Part shown: positions 34,829-47,907 of the stretch, piece by piece
How the letters are laid out: each line of letters begins with the position of its first letter
Numbering within the stretch: position 1 is the stretch's first letter
From: Wurfbainia villosa
Taxonomy: Eukaryota; Streptophyta; Magnoliopsida; Zingiberales; Zingiberaceae
Assembly: GCA_025175895.1 (NCBI GenBank)
Contig: CM045992.1
Location: 120,926,377-120,990,376, forward strand
Reading direction: 5' to 3'
DNA: 64,000 bases
Position numbers and translations under genes: made by a program
Notes under the pieces: model-generated
Told to the model about the DNA's origin: nothing
Database searches by the model: none
The model's input: only the letters and a program-made list of their open reading frames with translations

Positions 34829-37204
34829 ATAAGGGTGAGAGTTGTAGGGGGAAACTGGCATGTCTCCTCTTTCCAGTCCACTTATTCAGCACAGTGCCGA
34901 TCAAACTTTTAAGGTCTTTTTTTTTTTTTTCCCTCTTCTTCCTCGTTTGTTGCCTCCTCAATTCTAAGTGGTCCACCCAGATGGCACTGCAAAAGCAGCA
35001 ATGAGTGCTCATGCAGCATCTGGTATGCAATCACATGCCATGGCCCTCTTGTCTTCTCTTTACCTGCACAAACACAGAGAGGGAAAGAGAGATTGAGATG
35101 GAAGAGGAAGATAAAGAAAGAGTGGAATCAGACAAGAAGAAAGCGATGAAAATGGACACAAGGTTTGGGTGGATGCTGAGAGTTGGGAGCAGCCTTACTG
35201 TTCCTAGAAAAGCTACTTGTTGCTTGCTCCCTGGTGCTTGTTCAACTGCTGATACTGCCGTCAGCAGCAGTGAAAGGAGGGAAGAAAAGTGTTTTCCTTT
35301 CCTTCCTTTTAATAAAAAAGATGCTGGTTTCATTTTGCTTCCTGCAATTTTATGGTTTTTCCTGACTTTTTTCTCCCTTTTAGTACTTGCTTATTTGCTC
35401 AAATAAAGTTAAGTTGGCGCCTTCAGTGCCATAGCTATCTGCAATTATTTGATTGGACTGGCCATGGTTGATGTGCTCAACATAGGCCACTCTTGTTTTG
35501 GTTGCAAGTCTCATTCATCTTTTAAGTCATCCCAATTGATGATAAGATGCAAGGAGAGAGGATGCAACACTCTGACAATGGGACCTCAGTTGATGAGTGA
35601 ATGATTGAGCGCTTTTTTTTTTTTTATTGTTGTGTAGGGTGGGAGGAATAAAGAATCCAACTATCATTATGCTAATTGGAGATGTTCATTGTTACTCTCT
35701 GTATGGAATATGCCACCATTTTTGTTTATCTTTGACACTAACCAAAAACAGCAACATCTATGTTTCTCCTTTAATCTCATAGATATTGCATTTTATTGTC
35801 ACTTTATTACGATTTGTATTCAATTTACCAAAATTGCTACGTATTCAGTAATGCTTTTACTTTCAGCTCGAGGATACATTAATTGTCTGCGAATGTGATT
35901 AGTTAATGCATATTGGTGCACTGATGCTTAGTCTTCACATTGCCTGTGTTGTGTGCAGAGATGCTCATCCCTGGCCATTCTGTGTTTGGCCATGGTTTAC
36001 CATTTTGTGGGACGCCTTGTTGTAAAGCGAAACAGAACAAGGACAAAGAAAGGACCAAAGTGGAGGTACTATCACTTACTGCTCTTTTGGCATTTCCTCC
36101 TTTCTATTTCCCTGACGCCTCTCTCTTCTTCCCAGCTTAGTAAGGAGAGAAATTTGCATTTCCCCCTACCCTTGTTTTTTATTTTTTACTTTTACTTTCA
36201 AATACTATTTTTCCCTATTCAAACATTCCATCAACGCTAACAGATGGGCTTCTTTACCTCCTACTCTATCCCATTTTCTTGGCTGCTTAAGGGATAAGAG
36301 GATCACTTGCCTTCTTATTCAGTTAAATGCTGGGTTTGAAGTCGAAGGGAGAGTTACAGGAACTGAAGAGAAACGAAAGTCAAAGCTCCTAATTGTAGAT
36401 GTTGTTTTTCGCACTCATTTTAATCAGTTTTGACAAAGACTTTATTCATTGCTTTACAATTCAAGTGTTCGCGTAATGCTTATCCAAAACTAGGGGCATC
36501 CAAATCAAAGCTTAGTCTCCAATTACGCACCAAAATATTTATTCTCATCCATATAATTCCTCCTCGGTTGTTTCGCAGGTAAATTAGGAGATATACAGTA
36601 AAGACAGTCTCTTCTGAATTGCAGTAAGATGAGTTTGAGCAAAGTGCAGTACAAGAAGAAACAACACATCGAATGGTTTCTTCACACAGGTAAAAGTAAA
36701 ACTGACACTTGGCAAAACAGAATGGTCAAACTTGCTATCTGGTGGTAGAAATAGAACAGGGGGACTGCACCCAGTGGTAAAAATATAACAAAATTTTGAC
36801 TTGGAGATTCAGCTGGGATTATTCTTCACCTGCCATTTTAAACCTCTATTCAGTGAATGAATGAATGCCAGGTAAATTTTATCATAGCTATTAGACTCTC
36901 AAACCATGTGAATTTTTGTGCTCCAAAGTAGTTTTAGATTGCAAGAACTAGATCAGACAACCTGAACTATGCAGTAGGAGATTCTTTTCCTTTAAATACA
37001 AGATAGAACAGTTTCACTAGTCTTTGCTGTGCCCTACAGCGACTCACCACTCGACCCTTCCTTTAGATACATGACCACTATGTCATTTAATCGACTGTCT
37101 GCTTGCAGTTGTTTGGTCGAGTGGTGCAACAAAACAAAGGCTAAAGTTGGTCCATTGACAGCAGAGGCAACCGACCCCACCACTGCAGGGTGCTACGCTT
37201 TCAT

Positions 37205-39394
37205 TTAGCTTGGTCTAATGGACTGGTACTCATTCTTCTGCTGCCAAGTGAAAGGCAATGTCGATATCTGCGGTGGGAATCCTGATGATGCTGCAGAATT
37301 GGCGGCCGAGAACAAGTGCGTCGATGGTGCTGTTGCCGATAGCCAAGTTCCACTGTCGTTCCCCCAACCAAAATGCGAGCGTCGGTTCTCGCCTCCATCT
37401 GCGCTGCTCACGTACTGCATCGTGCCAGAAAACTGTATTCTTCATTCATACAAGAGGCTAAGCTCTCTAGTTGGAGCCGAGGAACGAGGAGATAGATACC
37501 CACCTGATGAAATCTGGGGGCAGCGAATCGCGGCGGAATGATTTCGACGAGTGGAAACGCTTCGCTTCTCATAAGCTGTGAGTACTTGCACATTTCCTCG
37601 CCGCCGATGAGCATCGGAGAATGGAGGCTTCTGCTTTCGCTCTCAGGAAACTAGCAGAGTGGTCCACAGGCATTGGAGATTAGAGGCTATTTTAGCAGAA
37701 GCAACAGGTGCAGTTTGAATGACAGGTGAACCTTAAATCTGGTGTTGCGACTCCATTCAGGCTCGAAGCCGAGGGAAACTCCTTGGTCCACCATCCCGTT
37801 TGCGTCCGATCTTGAGCTCCCCAAACTCAAGCTGAGACTGTGCTGAACAGAAGCAGCAGCAGCTAACGAGTTGGGGATGCATTGCAAACTTTAGAACCTT
37901 GAGCAAATCGATAACAAGAATTGGGCGAGTATATTGGAAACTCACTCTGCGGATTGAGCTCGTTGGAGTAGAAGCTGGGATCGAAGTTCGTTACTGCGTC
38001 CTTCCCACTGCACTTGATCGCGGCCTTGTCATAAGCTCTGAAACAGCAAAAACGAACCAGTTGCATTAGGGCTTGATGGCTGTGGAGGAAGTCAGTAAGA
38101 TACAAAAAATCCATTTACCTAGCAGCTTCGATTTCAGTGTCAAAGAGACCGAGGTAAACATATCTGTTAACCAATGGATAGCCAAATCATTGCTAGACTT
38201 ACAATGGAGAAATAAGACACATTGGAGGAAATACTATACTTCTTCCCCAAGTATTGTCCAATTCTAGCTTCCCATCTCCCACATTTGTGGAGGGTAACGC
38301 CAATGTACTTGGAGTTGCCTCTCGGAAAAGCCGTGCTTTGTCGTCGAAGAAGATGAACAAACTCCTCCTTAGTGAGATTGCCCATCTGCAGTCGAACCAT
38401 TGGGATATTGTTTCTTAAGCACATAATCCCAACAGAGGATGATGAACTGTGGAAAGTTGAGAGCGGAAGGTGGTGGAGATTTTCGCACACCTGTTTCAGA
38501 TCTTCCTCGTAATCTTCCAAGTCGAAGTTTATGTCTGCTTCGACGCCGCGGAACTTGATCGCTGCTCGGTCGTATGCCCTGCGATGAAAATTATTGTGTC
38601 AAATGCTGGAATGGAAACTGGAGTTGCAGTTTGATCTTTACCTTGCAGCAGCATGAGCAGTGTCGAAACCACCTGTAGATTATGGATCCAAAAAAGTTAT
38701 TTAGATGATCAGAATTCAGTAATTTTGTGATTTGAACTTCCATTACTTACCCAAATAGATTTGTTTTCCACAGTCCCTGCAGGGTAAAATGGAGAAACAG
38801 AGATGAGCGAAGAAGCTCAAAAGAGCAGAATGAAGATCCAATTTTTATGGTTTGGAAACAGGGGAGAGGGGAGAAAGCTGACCATATGTGGGATTCCCAC
38901 CGGCCGGTACGCCGGTAGAAGGTAACACCGCGGTACTGGGAGCTCCTCGACCGCGGTCCGCGGCGACTCTTCTTCACAGGCTGCGGCACTTCGGTCGGCT
39001 TTCCGACCACCACCCGATCCGTCGAGTGGCAAAACCTGAGAGCGCCGGCCCATTGAGCGCCAGGGGGCGGCGGCGTAGGCAGAGTACCGCCACCGCTGCC
39101 CTCGTCGCCGCCGAACGAAGGAAAGAACTGCCGAGTGACGACCGCCGGCGGTTCGCTCTCCTCGCCGCAGTGGGAGATGGAAAACCCAAAGATCTTACCG
39201 GCGCAGCAATACGCCTCGCCCTCGTCGCCGACAGCTCCTCCGGAGTTGGACTCATTGTTCTCGGCGTCGGCGGAGACCTCCCTGACCGGATTGCTCTTAT
39301 CCTCCTCTCCGCCGGCAGACAACGCCTCCACCAGGTCGCCGTCGTCATCCTCCTCCAACGAGGCAACATTATTAAGATCCCAAGACCCTTTCAT
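37205..39394 (-). CDS. euAP2-class transcription factor (AP2/TOE/RAP2.7 type), miR172 target
   Basis: Ten exons on the minus strand: 39394-38883, 38776-38751, 38672-38642, 38578-38491, 38385-38240, 38163-38119, 38037-37946, 37862-37732, 37641-37504 and 37414-37205. Joined they give 472 residues with every junction in frame. Two AP2 domains occur: about 151-216 (SSQYRGVTFYRRTGRWESHI onward) and 244-305 (VTLHKCGRWEAR, YVYLGLFDTE, AYDKAAIKCSGKDAVTNFD). An N-terminal WDLN motif and an EAR-like LSLSLG (323-328) fit a repressor. A perfect miR172 site in exon 10 encodes AASSGF. Family members repress flowering and set floral or spikelet identity, under miR172 control. Oddity: residue 247 is Ile where the YRG element normally has Arg. 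Confidence 0.93.
37276..37296 (-). promoter_or_regulatory. miR172 target site
   Basis: On the minus strand the 21 bases start CTGCAGCATCATC and end AGGATTCC, the canonical fully complementary miR172 site. It lies in the last coding exon, in the reading frame that gives AASSGF. miR172 acts on such sites by translational inhibition and cleavage. Confidence 0.95.
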
Positions 39395-42300
39395 CCACCT
39401 AAAAAACCCTCCTTTATCTCCTTTGCACCCTCAAACTCCAATCTTTCTTCTCAAAACAATCGATTTAAAGGCGGCGGCAGTAGCAGCAGCTTTACCAAAC
39501 TCGTGCCACTCAAAGCTTAGCAGCAGGGAGAAAGGAACACACACTATGCATACATCAAAAAAGGAGTCATCTTTCACCAAAATGCAAGTTAAAAAGTTAA
39601 AATGGAAAAGGAGTTTTCCTTTGAGGAGGCAGCCATGGTGGTCTCTCGACTTGGACCTTTACTTATCACACATTCATACGCTTCATTTGATCCAATTCAA
39701 TTCATCCACTCAATGCCATTTTTATACTGCAGGTGGAACTGTAGAACAAGGGAAAAGACAGAAACCCTCTCTGTGCCATCTGCATCAGTATCACCACGCT
39801 TACTCATGTTATTTACTGTCGAAAGCACAGTGGAACCAGGCCTTTTTTCTGACGTGCCAATGCCATTAGTGACTGGCTGAACTTTGGAAAATAAGTAAAT
39901 AATTTTATACTTGATGAAGGTGAGATCGGCTTAAAACTATACGTGGAGATGGCACTGATGGCATGCAAGAGGAGGGTGCTCGAGTGGGAACCTGTCCATT
40001 CTTGAACAAGTGGTAGTCGAATGGCCAAGCAACATCTGAAGAAGCTTTTATAATACTTGATCAAAAGTGTCCAGCTAGTGATATGGTGCCTGTTTGTGGT
40101 CCTCTGTGCATGATCTCAGTTTAGGAATCAGCAGCATGCGTCGACTTGGACCAACTTGTTGGGACTCTCTCTACGTGACTAAGTTTCTATTTGGTCAGAC
40201 TTTAGGGAGGGCAAAGCCTATGGAGTATCTGTCTATCTACTTCCACTTAACCTACTCAACCTCCTGGATTTCTACTATTTCCTTAGAATAGACAAATAGA
40301 TCCTATAGAGTGGTCCTTATGGAGGAACTCTTTGTAGAATTCTCCTAGCTGGATTGGATGATATACAGAGGCTCAAGAGTATTTTTCTTTGTACATGTTG
40401 ATGTATATCCCCAGCTACGATGAGTAACCTAACAGCCGTTTGCAGCTTTGAATCATCACTGGGAGCAGCATGGCAAACAACTGCAAATGCAAGTAATAAA
40501 TGGCTGTAAAACCTACACAGAAAATTGAATAACATGTCAGCTGTTGATAATTAATTGCATGACCAACATATGACATTGCCATAACTGGGAGAAAACTGAC
40601 ATATCGGCTTAGAGTGAACTGTACTCTTCACTGTCACTTGGCCCTGCACTCTTCAATGCAAAGACGAGAGCTGATGAACAGAGAAGAAAGAAAGGCTTCA
40701 AGTTTGTGCAGTAAGGATTGACTTGGTGTATATATCACACAGAGGTATCAGATGACTTCTTCGCTTTTCTCAGACATGGGAAAACAGACCAAGAGTCACA
40801 TGATGGATGCTTGTAATGCAGTGGTTGTCATAGAGACAACTGCACCATTTGACCACTAATACAATGGAGCTTGCTCACCATAAGTTCACTCTTTTACCTG
40901 CATTGCTTGTTGACTGACTACCTAGCTACTTGACTGCAACTGAACAACACAAATCTGAAACTTCAATTCACTTTGAGCTTTCACTAACATGCCTTGGAAG
41001 ATTGAATTTATTACTGTGTTGCTATTTGATATGTTGTTTTCTCTAAACACTCTCTGTTGGGGAATAGAATGGGCATTGCCAAGTTATCTTGCACCCTGAT
41101 TCGGCAAGAAAACTTGATATGTTTTGCTAGCCATGTCTAGAAGCTCATACTGGCCAAGAAAGCTTGATTTGTCTAGAAGCTTATTCTAGATAAACTCATC
41201 GATTTCAAAGTGCCATCGCGACTTATCATTACAGATGAATTAGTGAAGTCAGCTTATGATCGGATTTTCCATCAACATTAACATTTTGGGACACAGGAAA
41301 TCCTTGCTTGTCAAAATGATCAAATTTCAAAGCACAAGCTGGTTTAGCTCTTGGAGGGTTTCGGAGGAAGATAAATATTACTGGGGAAAACTCATATTAT
41401 TATATTAGTAGGTTTTGAAAAAATGGATAATGCTTAAAGAACAACTTCTGGATTTCATTGAATGTCTGTATCAGCATGCTTATGTAAGCTCCAGAATTTC
41501 TGAATCATAATGCAATGCAATGAAATAACTGGTCACTGGAGAAGAAAACGCACGGTGGAGGATCTTTTCAACAATGTTTTCTGAACCTGTCTTTTGGGTC
41601 AGTGAAGGCAGGAAGACTGAGACTCCGGTGATTATACAAGATGTGTTTGACTAAGAATGGGAAACACTGATGCAGGTTCAGAAAATGGCCTATATAATCT
41701 CCAACAATGTCAGGTCCTAAATACTGAAATGGTACCAGCTCCAGACAACGTCTAATTATCAATCTATAATGGAGCTAATTGTAAAGTATAGATAAAATAT
41801 TTGAGATGTTACAGTAGGTTTACACAGTATTCATGTTTCTGTCATCCATCTTGATGTTGTCTTTGCAATCACTGAGCATTTAAATTTATGCACTTCCCTA
41901 CTGTAGTTCATTGCAGTATGATTAAATGCATTCTGTGTTATGTTTACGGTTCTTTTACTTTCAGTGAATCACAGGTAAAATTTATTTTGCATGCTCCTCT
42001 TGTAGCTCATTCAACTACTATTCAATTCATTTCCTTCTATCTTAAGGTTGTGCTTACTCCCATCAACCTGAGAGATGAGAGGAAAGGACAAAGTTTTAAG
42101 GCACTATACTTCACTTTGTCAAGATTTATTAGCTAATCGAACGAGTGTTTCTAATAGTCAATGTCGCTTTCATCTCTATCGAAGATTTATCTTGTCGACA
42201 TAATAAGAAAACTGTCTGCAGACTGATTCCAATTGTTGTGCATCAAATTTAACTTCTATGATCTCCCAAGCTGAATTTGTGAGGTAACATTACTAATACC

Positions 42301-43874
42301 TATTCCCACTGTACTAATACTTTTGCCACTGTACATTGATGGTAGACTAACAATACATTTGTAAGTGTTTGAGATGAATACATCTTTTTTATGCTAAAAA
42401 ATATACATATGTATATGCAGGTTCTCATAAAGGAACTCCAGTAATTACTTGCTAGAAACTTCAACTTGTGAATGATAAATACATGGGAGCTAAAATCTTC
42501 CTACCTTGGCAAACAAGTATATGCTGTTCATTTTCCTGTCTTTAGAACATTTTTTTTTTTTTTTTTTATCCTCTACCCTCTTGTATTCATAGAATTCTTA
42601 CGTGAAGTAATGATTCAAGTACCAAGTTCTCATGACTCTGATGCCTTTGAGGTGTGGGCTTTGCATTATTTTCTGAGAGACATGCAGAAAAGTTTCAGTA
42701 CTCAGTAGCTTGGTTTCAGGGTGCGAACTATTCCGCAAAGCTGATCGTGAAATACTTCCATTAGTTGGCCACTCCACTTGATGATTCAAAGCCTGTAAAG
42801 TTTTGCTAATTACCTCTAGCAAATTGATGGTTGCATTGTCATATTTTTCATTAATCAACTGTCATTTAGAGAAACGTAGAGCAACAAGTAGCAATCGCCG
42901 TTGCCATATAAGCTTCATTCACCTACCTGTTCACATCAGCAAAAAAAACTTTCCTCAGCAGTCATCTGATACTCAATGTTTCTGAAATGTGTATGCCATT
43001 TGACCTGCAATCATGTATTAGCCTTGTGCAACACAGAGGGAGGTCCTAACTGCTAATACATAGGTAAGATTGCTCCATCATTCTCTAGGATTCCAGGATC
43101 TTATGAAGAAGAGCAACCAACTTGTTAGTGTACAAGGATAAAGTGGTGTGCACCAAGAGTGTATCTACTTGATGGAAAGAGAATCAAAGTAGAAGGAAGG
43201 AAAGGGGATCCTATGAGATTCCCTTGTCTATTTGGGTAGAAGAAGAATAGAAAATAGAAGAAAAGAAGCAATTGGAAACTCCTTCCCTCACTTTGAATCC
43301 TATCCAAGAGTAAACTGAAGTTTGAGAGGAAAAGAGGGGAAAAAAAAAGTGACAAAAAATTTGGCTTAACCTTGTATATCTCAGGAATAACAAAAACAAT
43401 GGGCTAATTTCACATGTCACACTCTTTTAGTACACAAAACGCAAAAATCTCATGTGCCTAAGGTTATGCATAATTGAGCCAAAGAAGAAGGGAAAAGGAA
43501 AAAAGAGTATTGGGGAAGGGAAGAAAATGAGATAGCATGACAACATTTACCTTTGATTATGCAGGGTTAAACCAGTGTATCCATTTCTCTTTTCCTATCC
43601 TCTTCTACTTTTTTTTTTTTCCCTTACTACTTGTTCTTCTACTGATTCTATTGAAGTGGTCAAGGAAAATGGCTATTTCCCCTCCTTTCTTCACTCTATC
43701 TGACCCTTCTTCTTGGGTAAACACCATATATTATCGTATCTCGCATTGGCAAGAGCCTTGTTACTACCCCTTCAGAGTTAGGTCACTGATTGAGTTCCTT
43801 GGTGTTCTCTATGGAGTTTACTTCACTTTCCTTGGCCACTTTGTGCTTATTTCTTCGTTTAGGATAAAGGGCCT
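39395..43874. other. Intergenic between AP2-class and PPR genes
   Basis: The first 350 bp hold the leader and core promoter of the AP2-class gene (minus strand). The rest is AT-rich with short chance frames, a T run near 42551-42567 and no recognisable gene or repeat family. Confidence 0.5.
39719..39726 (-). promoter_or_regulatory. Putative TATA box of AP2-class gene
   Basis: On the minus strand, TATAAAAA lies about 330 bp upstream of the ATG, following GCAG. It would give a leader of about 300 nt. This is the best core-promoter candidate in the region but is only a sequence match. Confidence 0.35.
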
Positions 43875-46077
43875 TTAGGATTTCAGTTGCTTTGTTAGAC
43901 CATCAAGAGCTAAATATATAGCATCACATTGTTCATGGAGCTTATCAGCAGTTAGAAACCTGTGTACTTGTCTGCCACCTACCTCAACCCAACTGAAGCC
44001 TGGGCACTTGTTAACGCCGGCACCCTTCATGGCTGCTCGAACCTCCGAGACATCACCCCACCTAGATGCATCGGCATATACGTTAGAAAGCAACACCCAG
44101 TAACCAGAGTGCTGAGGGTCCAATTCAATCAGATGCTTGGCTGCGACTTCGGCTAGTTCAATATCCCCATGAATCCTACAGCTGCTAAGTAGTGCACCCC
44201 AGATGCAGTCGTCTGGCTCAATCGGCATGTCTTTTATGAACTGGTAAGCTTTCTTAAGCAGACCTGCTCTTCCTAAGCTGTCTACAATGCAAGTATAGTG
44301 ATCCACGTCGGATACAATCCCATGCTCGCCGGCCATTGTTTCAAAGTAATGCAAGCCCTCATCGATCAGTCCCGTGTGATTACAAGCCGACAAAAGCGCA
44401 ATGTAGGTCACACGATTGGGCTCCCAACCCTCGTCTTTCATCCTATTGAAAAGTAAGATGACCTCCTGAGGACGCGCGCTGAAACCATAACATGATATTA
44501 TCGTATTCCATGAAATAACATCTTTGCAATGCACCTCCTTAAAGACCCTTTGAGCATCTTCTACACACCCACATTTCCCATAAGCATCCATGAGAGCATT
44601 CTGAACAATCTGGTATGAGCTGCAGAACCCACTCTTAACCATATGTCCATGTAGTGCCATCCCCTGTCTGAGACACGAGGAATATGCACAGGCATTAAGG
44701 GCAGAACTGAATGAGTACTCATCAAGCTGGACACCCTCCGTGACCATCTGTTGGACTAGCTCGAATGCACGATCTACATCGCAGGCCATCGCAACCATTG
44801 TATTCCAAGAGACGACATCCTTCGATTTTAGCATTCGGAAAACCTTCTCAGCCGCGAAGGTGTCTCCTCGCTTAGCATACATGGCTATCAGAGCGTTGCT
44901 CACCGCTGTGCTCGATTCAATTCCACTTCTATAAGCATGGGCATGGATCTCCAATCCAGATTTCCATGGTCGACTACATTCTGGAAGGACTAAGGTCAAT
45001 GAAACTTCAGAAAGTGCTTGTGCTTCGAGGCCACATTGTATGAAATGCTTTGTCGACTTGCCCACATGCTAGAAACCCTGAGATCAATGAATTCCATAGA
45101 TAACAATTTTTCAACCTGACTTTCTCAAGTAAGCAAGTAGCATAATCCATGCGCCTGTGGAATGCATATCCAGCTGAAATAGCTGACCACACCCGATCAG
45201 CACTGATTGGATCGATATCAATCCTGTCAACGATATTCCTGTAAAAAAGTACATGTAACTCCTTGAGTCTGTGTAGAGATGGGATTGTGGGAATTAATGG
45301 GAGAAGGGTGTTGAAGGTAGCTACATTAGGCTTGAATGAACCCAGGGAAAGCATAATGCTGAGAGACTCCAAGGCAAATTCTAGATCGCCATGTCGAACA
45401 CAACCAGCAACAATGGAATTCCAGCTGACAATCCCAACTTCCACTCTCGACTCCACCATGGCGTCCAACATTTCCAAGCACCTGTCCAAGAATCCATTTT
45501 GGGCGCAAGCAGTCAACATGGCATTCCAAGTGACTTCATTTCTGTGCAGCATTCTATCGAACAACCGATACGCATCGCCAAGAGAAGCATTCTTGACGTA
45601 GACGTCCAACAGGGCGCCGGCGCAGAAGACGTTGGAGGTTAAAAGACCAGTTTTTACTAGAGCTGCGTGAATCTTCCGGACGAGATCGAAGAGGCCGAGG
45701 AGGGCGCAGGACTTGAGGACGAAGGGGAACGTGAATTCGTTGGGGAAGAATCCTGCGTCCAGCATCTCGAAGAAGAGATCGAGGGCGCGTTCGGCGAGGG
45801 CGGAGGAGGCGTAGGCGCGGATGAGGTGGTTGTATTCCAGGAGGGACCGAGCGCGGTGAGGGATGGCGTGGAGGAGGGTGGTGCGGGCGGCGGCAACGGC
45901 GGCGCGACCATGGGCGGAGAGGCGGGGATCTTCTGCGAGTCCGAAGCGGAAGGCGCGGGCTTGGATCTGGCGGAGGGAGAGCGCTTCGGGATGGCGGCCG
46001 AGGGCGGCGGCCAATGACGCGGCGCCGGCGGTGGAAGAGAGCACGGCGGCGGTCATCGCTTTTGCGTGAATTACCAA
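43875..46077 (-). CDS. PPR protein, PLS class with E domain; frame broken once
   Basis: Two overlapping minus-strand frames make one pentatricopeptide-repeat protein of about 730 residues. Frame A (46077-45007) holds the N-terminus (Ala-rich, organelle-targeting-like) and the first repeats (YNHLIRAYASS, FTFPFVLKSCA, VTWNAMLTACAQNG, GIVSWNSIVAGCVRHGD, LWNSLISGFLACGQVDKA). Frame B (from about 45045 to 43875) continues with VSNALIAMYAKRGD, DVVSWNTMV, DVISWNTIISCYG, VTYIALLSACNHTGLIDEGL and an E1/E2 end (CPGFSWVEVGGRQVHRFL) without DYW. Such proteins bind organellar RNA and mediate C-to-U editing or processing. The frame changes near 45040-45050 (GACAAAGC/ATTTCATAC); net two bases seem lost. The repeats on both sides are intact, so this is either a young pseudogene or an assembly error. 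No plausible intron spans the break. Confidence 0.85.
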
Positions 46078-47728
46078 TCTGACCCTGTTTACTTAAACGG
46101 ATATCTAAATATAAATTTAGTAATTATCTCCATTTACTTTGACCATAAGTGCGGGGATAATTCTTTTATTTAAATTTAAATAATATTATTAAAAAAATTT
46201 AGTAACCCGATTTAAATAATTTTTAAGTTCAATAAAATGTCGTAGCATTAATTTAATCCACGCTTTTTTAAATAAGAAATATAAATATTATTTATTAAAA
46301 TAAAAAAAATGTGCATTGATAAATTGATTTTTACATAGAATATTAACATTTATCTTTTTCAATCTCAAATAGAATGGTAACATTCGTAAATCAATTTGAT
46401 ATTCGATTTGATAAGATTTATATTTATTCAATAAATATCAAATCAATTAAATGAATAAGTTCTAATACTTATATATTCGATTTATTAATATTCATGAACA
46501 GTATTTATAAATATTTCATAAATATAATTGATAAAATATGTTCATTCTTAAATGGTGTTTATTTATATTTATTTGAATTGTTAATAAAATCAATCAAATA
46601 AATATTAAAATATTAAAATTTCAAATAAATAAATAATTTTTTTAATATATCAATTAAATAAATCAAATTCAGTTTTAAAAAATTAAGTAAAACTTGAATA
46701 ACTATTTTAATAACTTAATTAGTTTTTAAGTTTAGTTTAGTTCGACTTAATTATTTTATTAAACAAACAAGAACGCTGTAAAACTTGACGTTTACTGCAC
46801 TAATCTCAAAACTGTGCGCTTTCAATATATTCAATATCTAATATATTTATTGTAGCATTGTTATTTCCTTTTCTCTTCGTATTGTTACTTTTAAATGGTT
46901 TGTAATTTAAAATAAAAAGAATAAATCTTTTTTTTTTAATGCTCCGTAATATTTTCATCATAAAGGTCCTATTCTAAATCTTAATTTCTAAAAAAAAAAA
47001 AATTCAATTTTCACTCTTTTAGGTCTCTCTCCAAGCCATTGGATTTTTTTATATTTAGATTGGTATTATATATTCAATTTTTCAAACCGATTAATCTATC
47101 GATTTAGTTTTATGAATTTTTTTTATCATCAAAATAAATTTAAAAATAGATTGAATTTTTTAGAGTGCACAGGAAGACTCTCATGTTGGTTGGGTTTTAA
47201 TTATTAGGAATAGGTTTAATCGCGCATTAAACAATGATAGAGAATTATTAAAGTTGTTAATGATGATTGCTAATTATCAACAACCTTTCCTTAATGGATC
47301 ATTATTAGGTGCCAAGTCACACCATTAAGTGTCATAATTAAAAACTTCAAAGGTGACCCAAAAGTTTGCTTTTCCACGCTCATTTCAAAGATATATTAAC
47401 TTTGTCCATATAAAAATAATAATAATTCTAACCGCATTTGGTTCTTTCTTATGAAACATATCTGTAACACATGCATGCATCAAATATGAATCAAAATAAT
47501 TTCATATTATAATGATTTTATTCAAATTTAAATAAGTTTAATTAAGCTAAACAAATTAATCAAATTTAGAGAAAAATAAGTTTTACTTGTATAATATATT
47601 AAATTTAGAGATTTAGAAATTTTATTATTTTAGAAAAATATAGAACCGTCGTATTAATATTAACGATCATTCATTTTCAATCTATGAAAAAAATTGAAAG
47701 ACACTTGAAAGTTAGAGATGATAATGTA
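46078..47728. other. AT-rich intergenic, no gene seen
   Basis: Very AT-rich, with ATTTAAAT/AATAAAT runs and no frame of note. It starts directly upstream of the PPR gene and probably includes its promoter, although no clear TATA box can be told apart from the general AT background. Confidence 0.5.
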
Positions 47729-47907
47729 ACATTTGGTTTGTAGAAAATTTTTTAATTTTTTGTTTTCATATTTTGAGAAAACGAAAAAATACGAAAAATA
47801 ATATTTGGTTGACGTTTTCCATCTTCGTTTTCTAGAAAATAAATAAATGTTTTTCTAAAAAATTGAAAATAGAAAAAAAAAATGTGCTTCCCAATCAAAT
47901 GCTCCTT
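47729..47907. mobile_element. Tourist-like MITE, degenerate copy
   Basis: Bounded by ACATTTGGTTTG and AATCAAATGCTCCTTA, with a GAAAAC/GTTTTC-rich interior like the element at 9055-9345 but shorter and more decayed. Confidence 0.5.

Larger units (their letters stand above)
30268..37204. other. 7-kb intergenic region, no confident gene
   Basis: Apart from the hAT-like MITE and microsatellites I see no gene. A 102-codon frame from about 35098 (acidic/basic start, then a hydrophobic C-terminal FILLPAILWFFLTFFSLLVL) has a membrane-like tail. It has no recognisable family and lies in low-complexity DNA. It is noted here but not called. Confidence 0.45.

Noticed and set aside
35005..35406. 133-codon frame with a hydrophobic C-terminus
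   Set aside because: Low-complexity Glu/Lys then Leu/Phe content, no known family, no codon-composition change from surrounding DNA and overlapping frames on the other strand. Not enough to call a gene.
38888..39869. Plus-strand frames of 210 and 244 codons
   Set aside because: They are antisense to exon 1 and the leader of the AP2-class gene, whose minus-strand frame carries the recognised domains.
45007..45065. A short intron explaining the PPR frame change
   Set aside because: No GT...AG pair of realistic plant length joins frame A to frame B without deleting conserved repeat residues.
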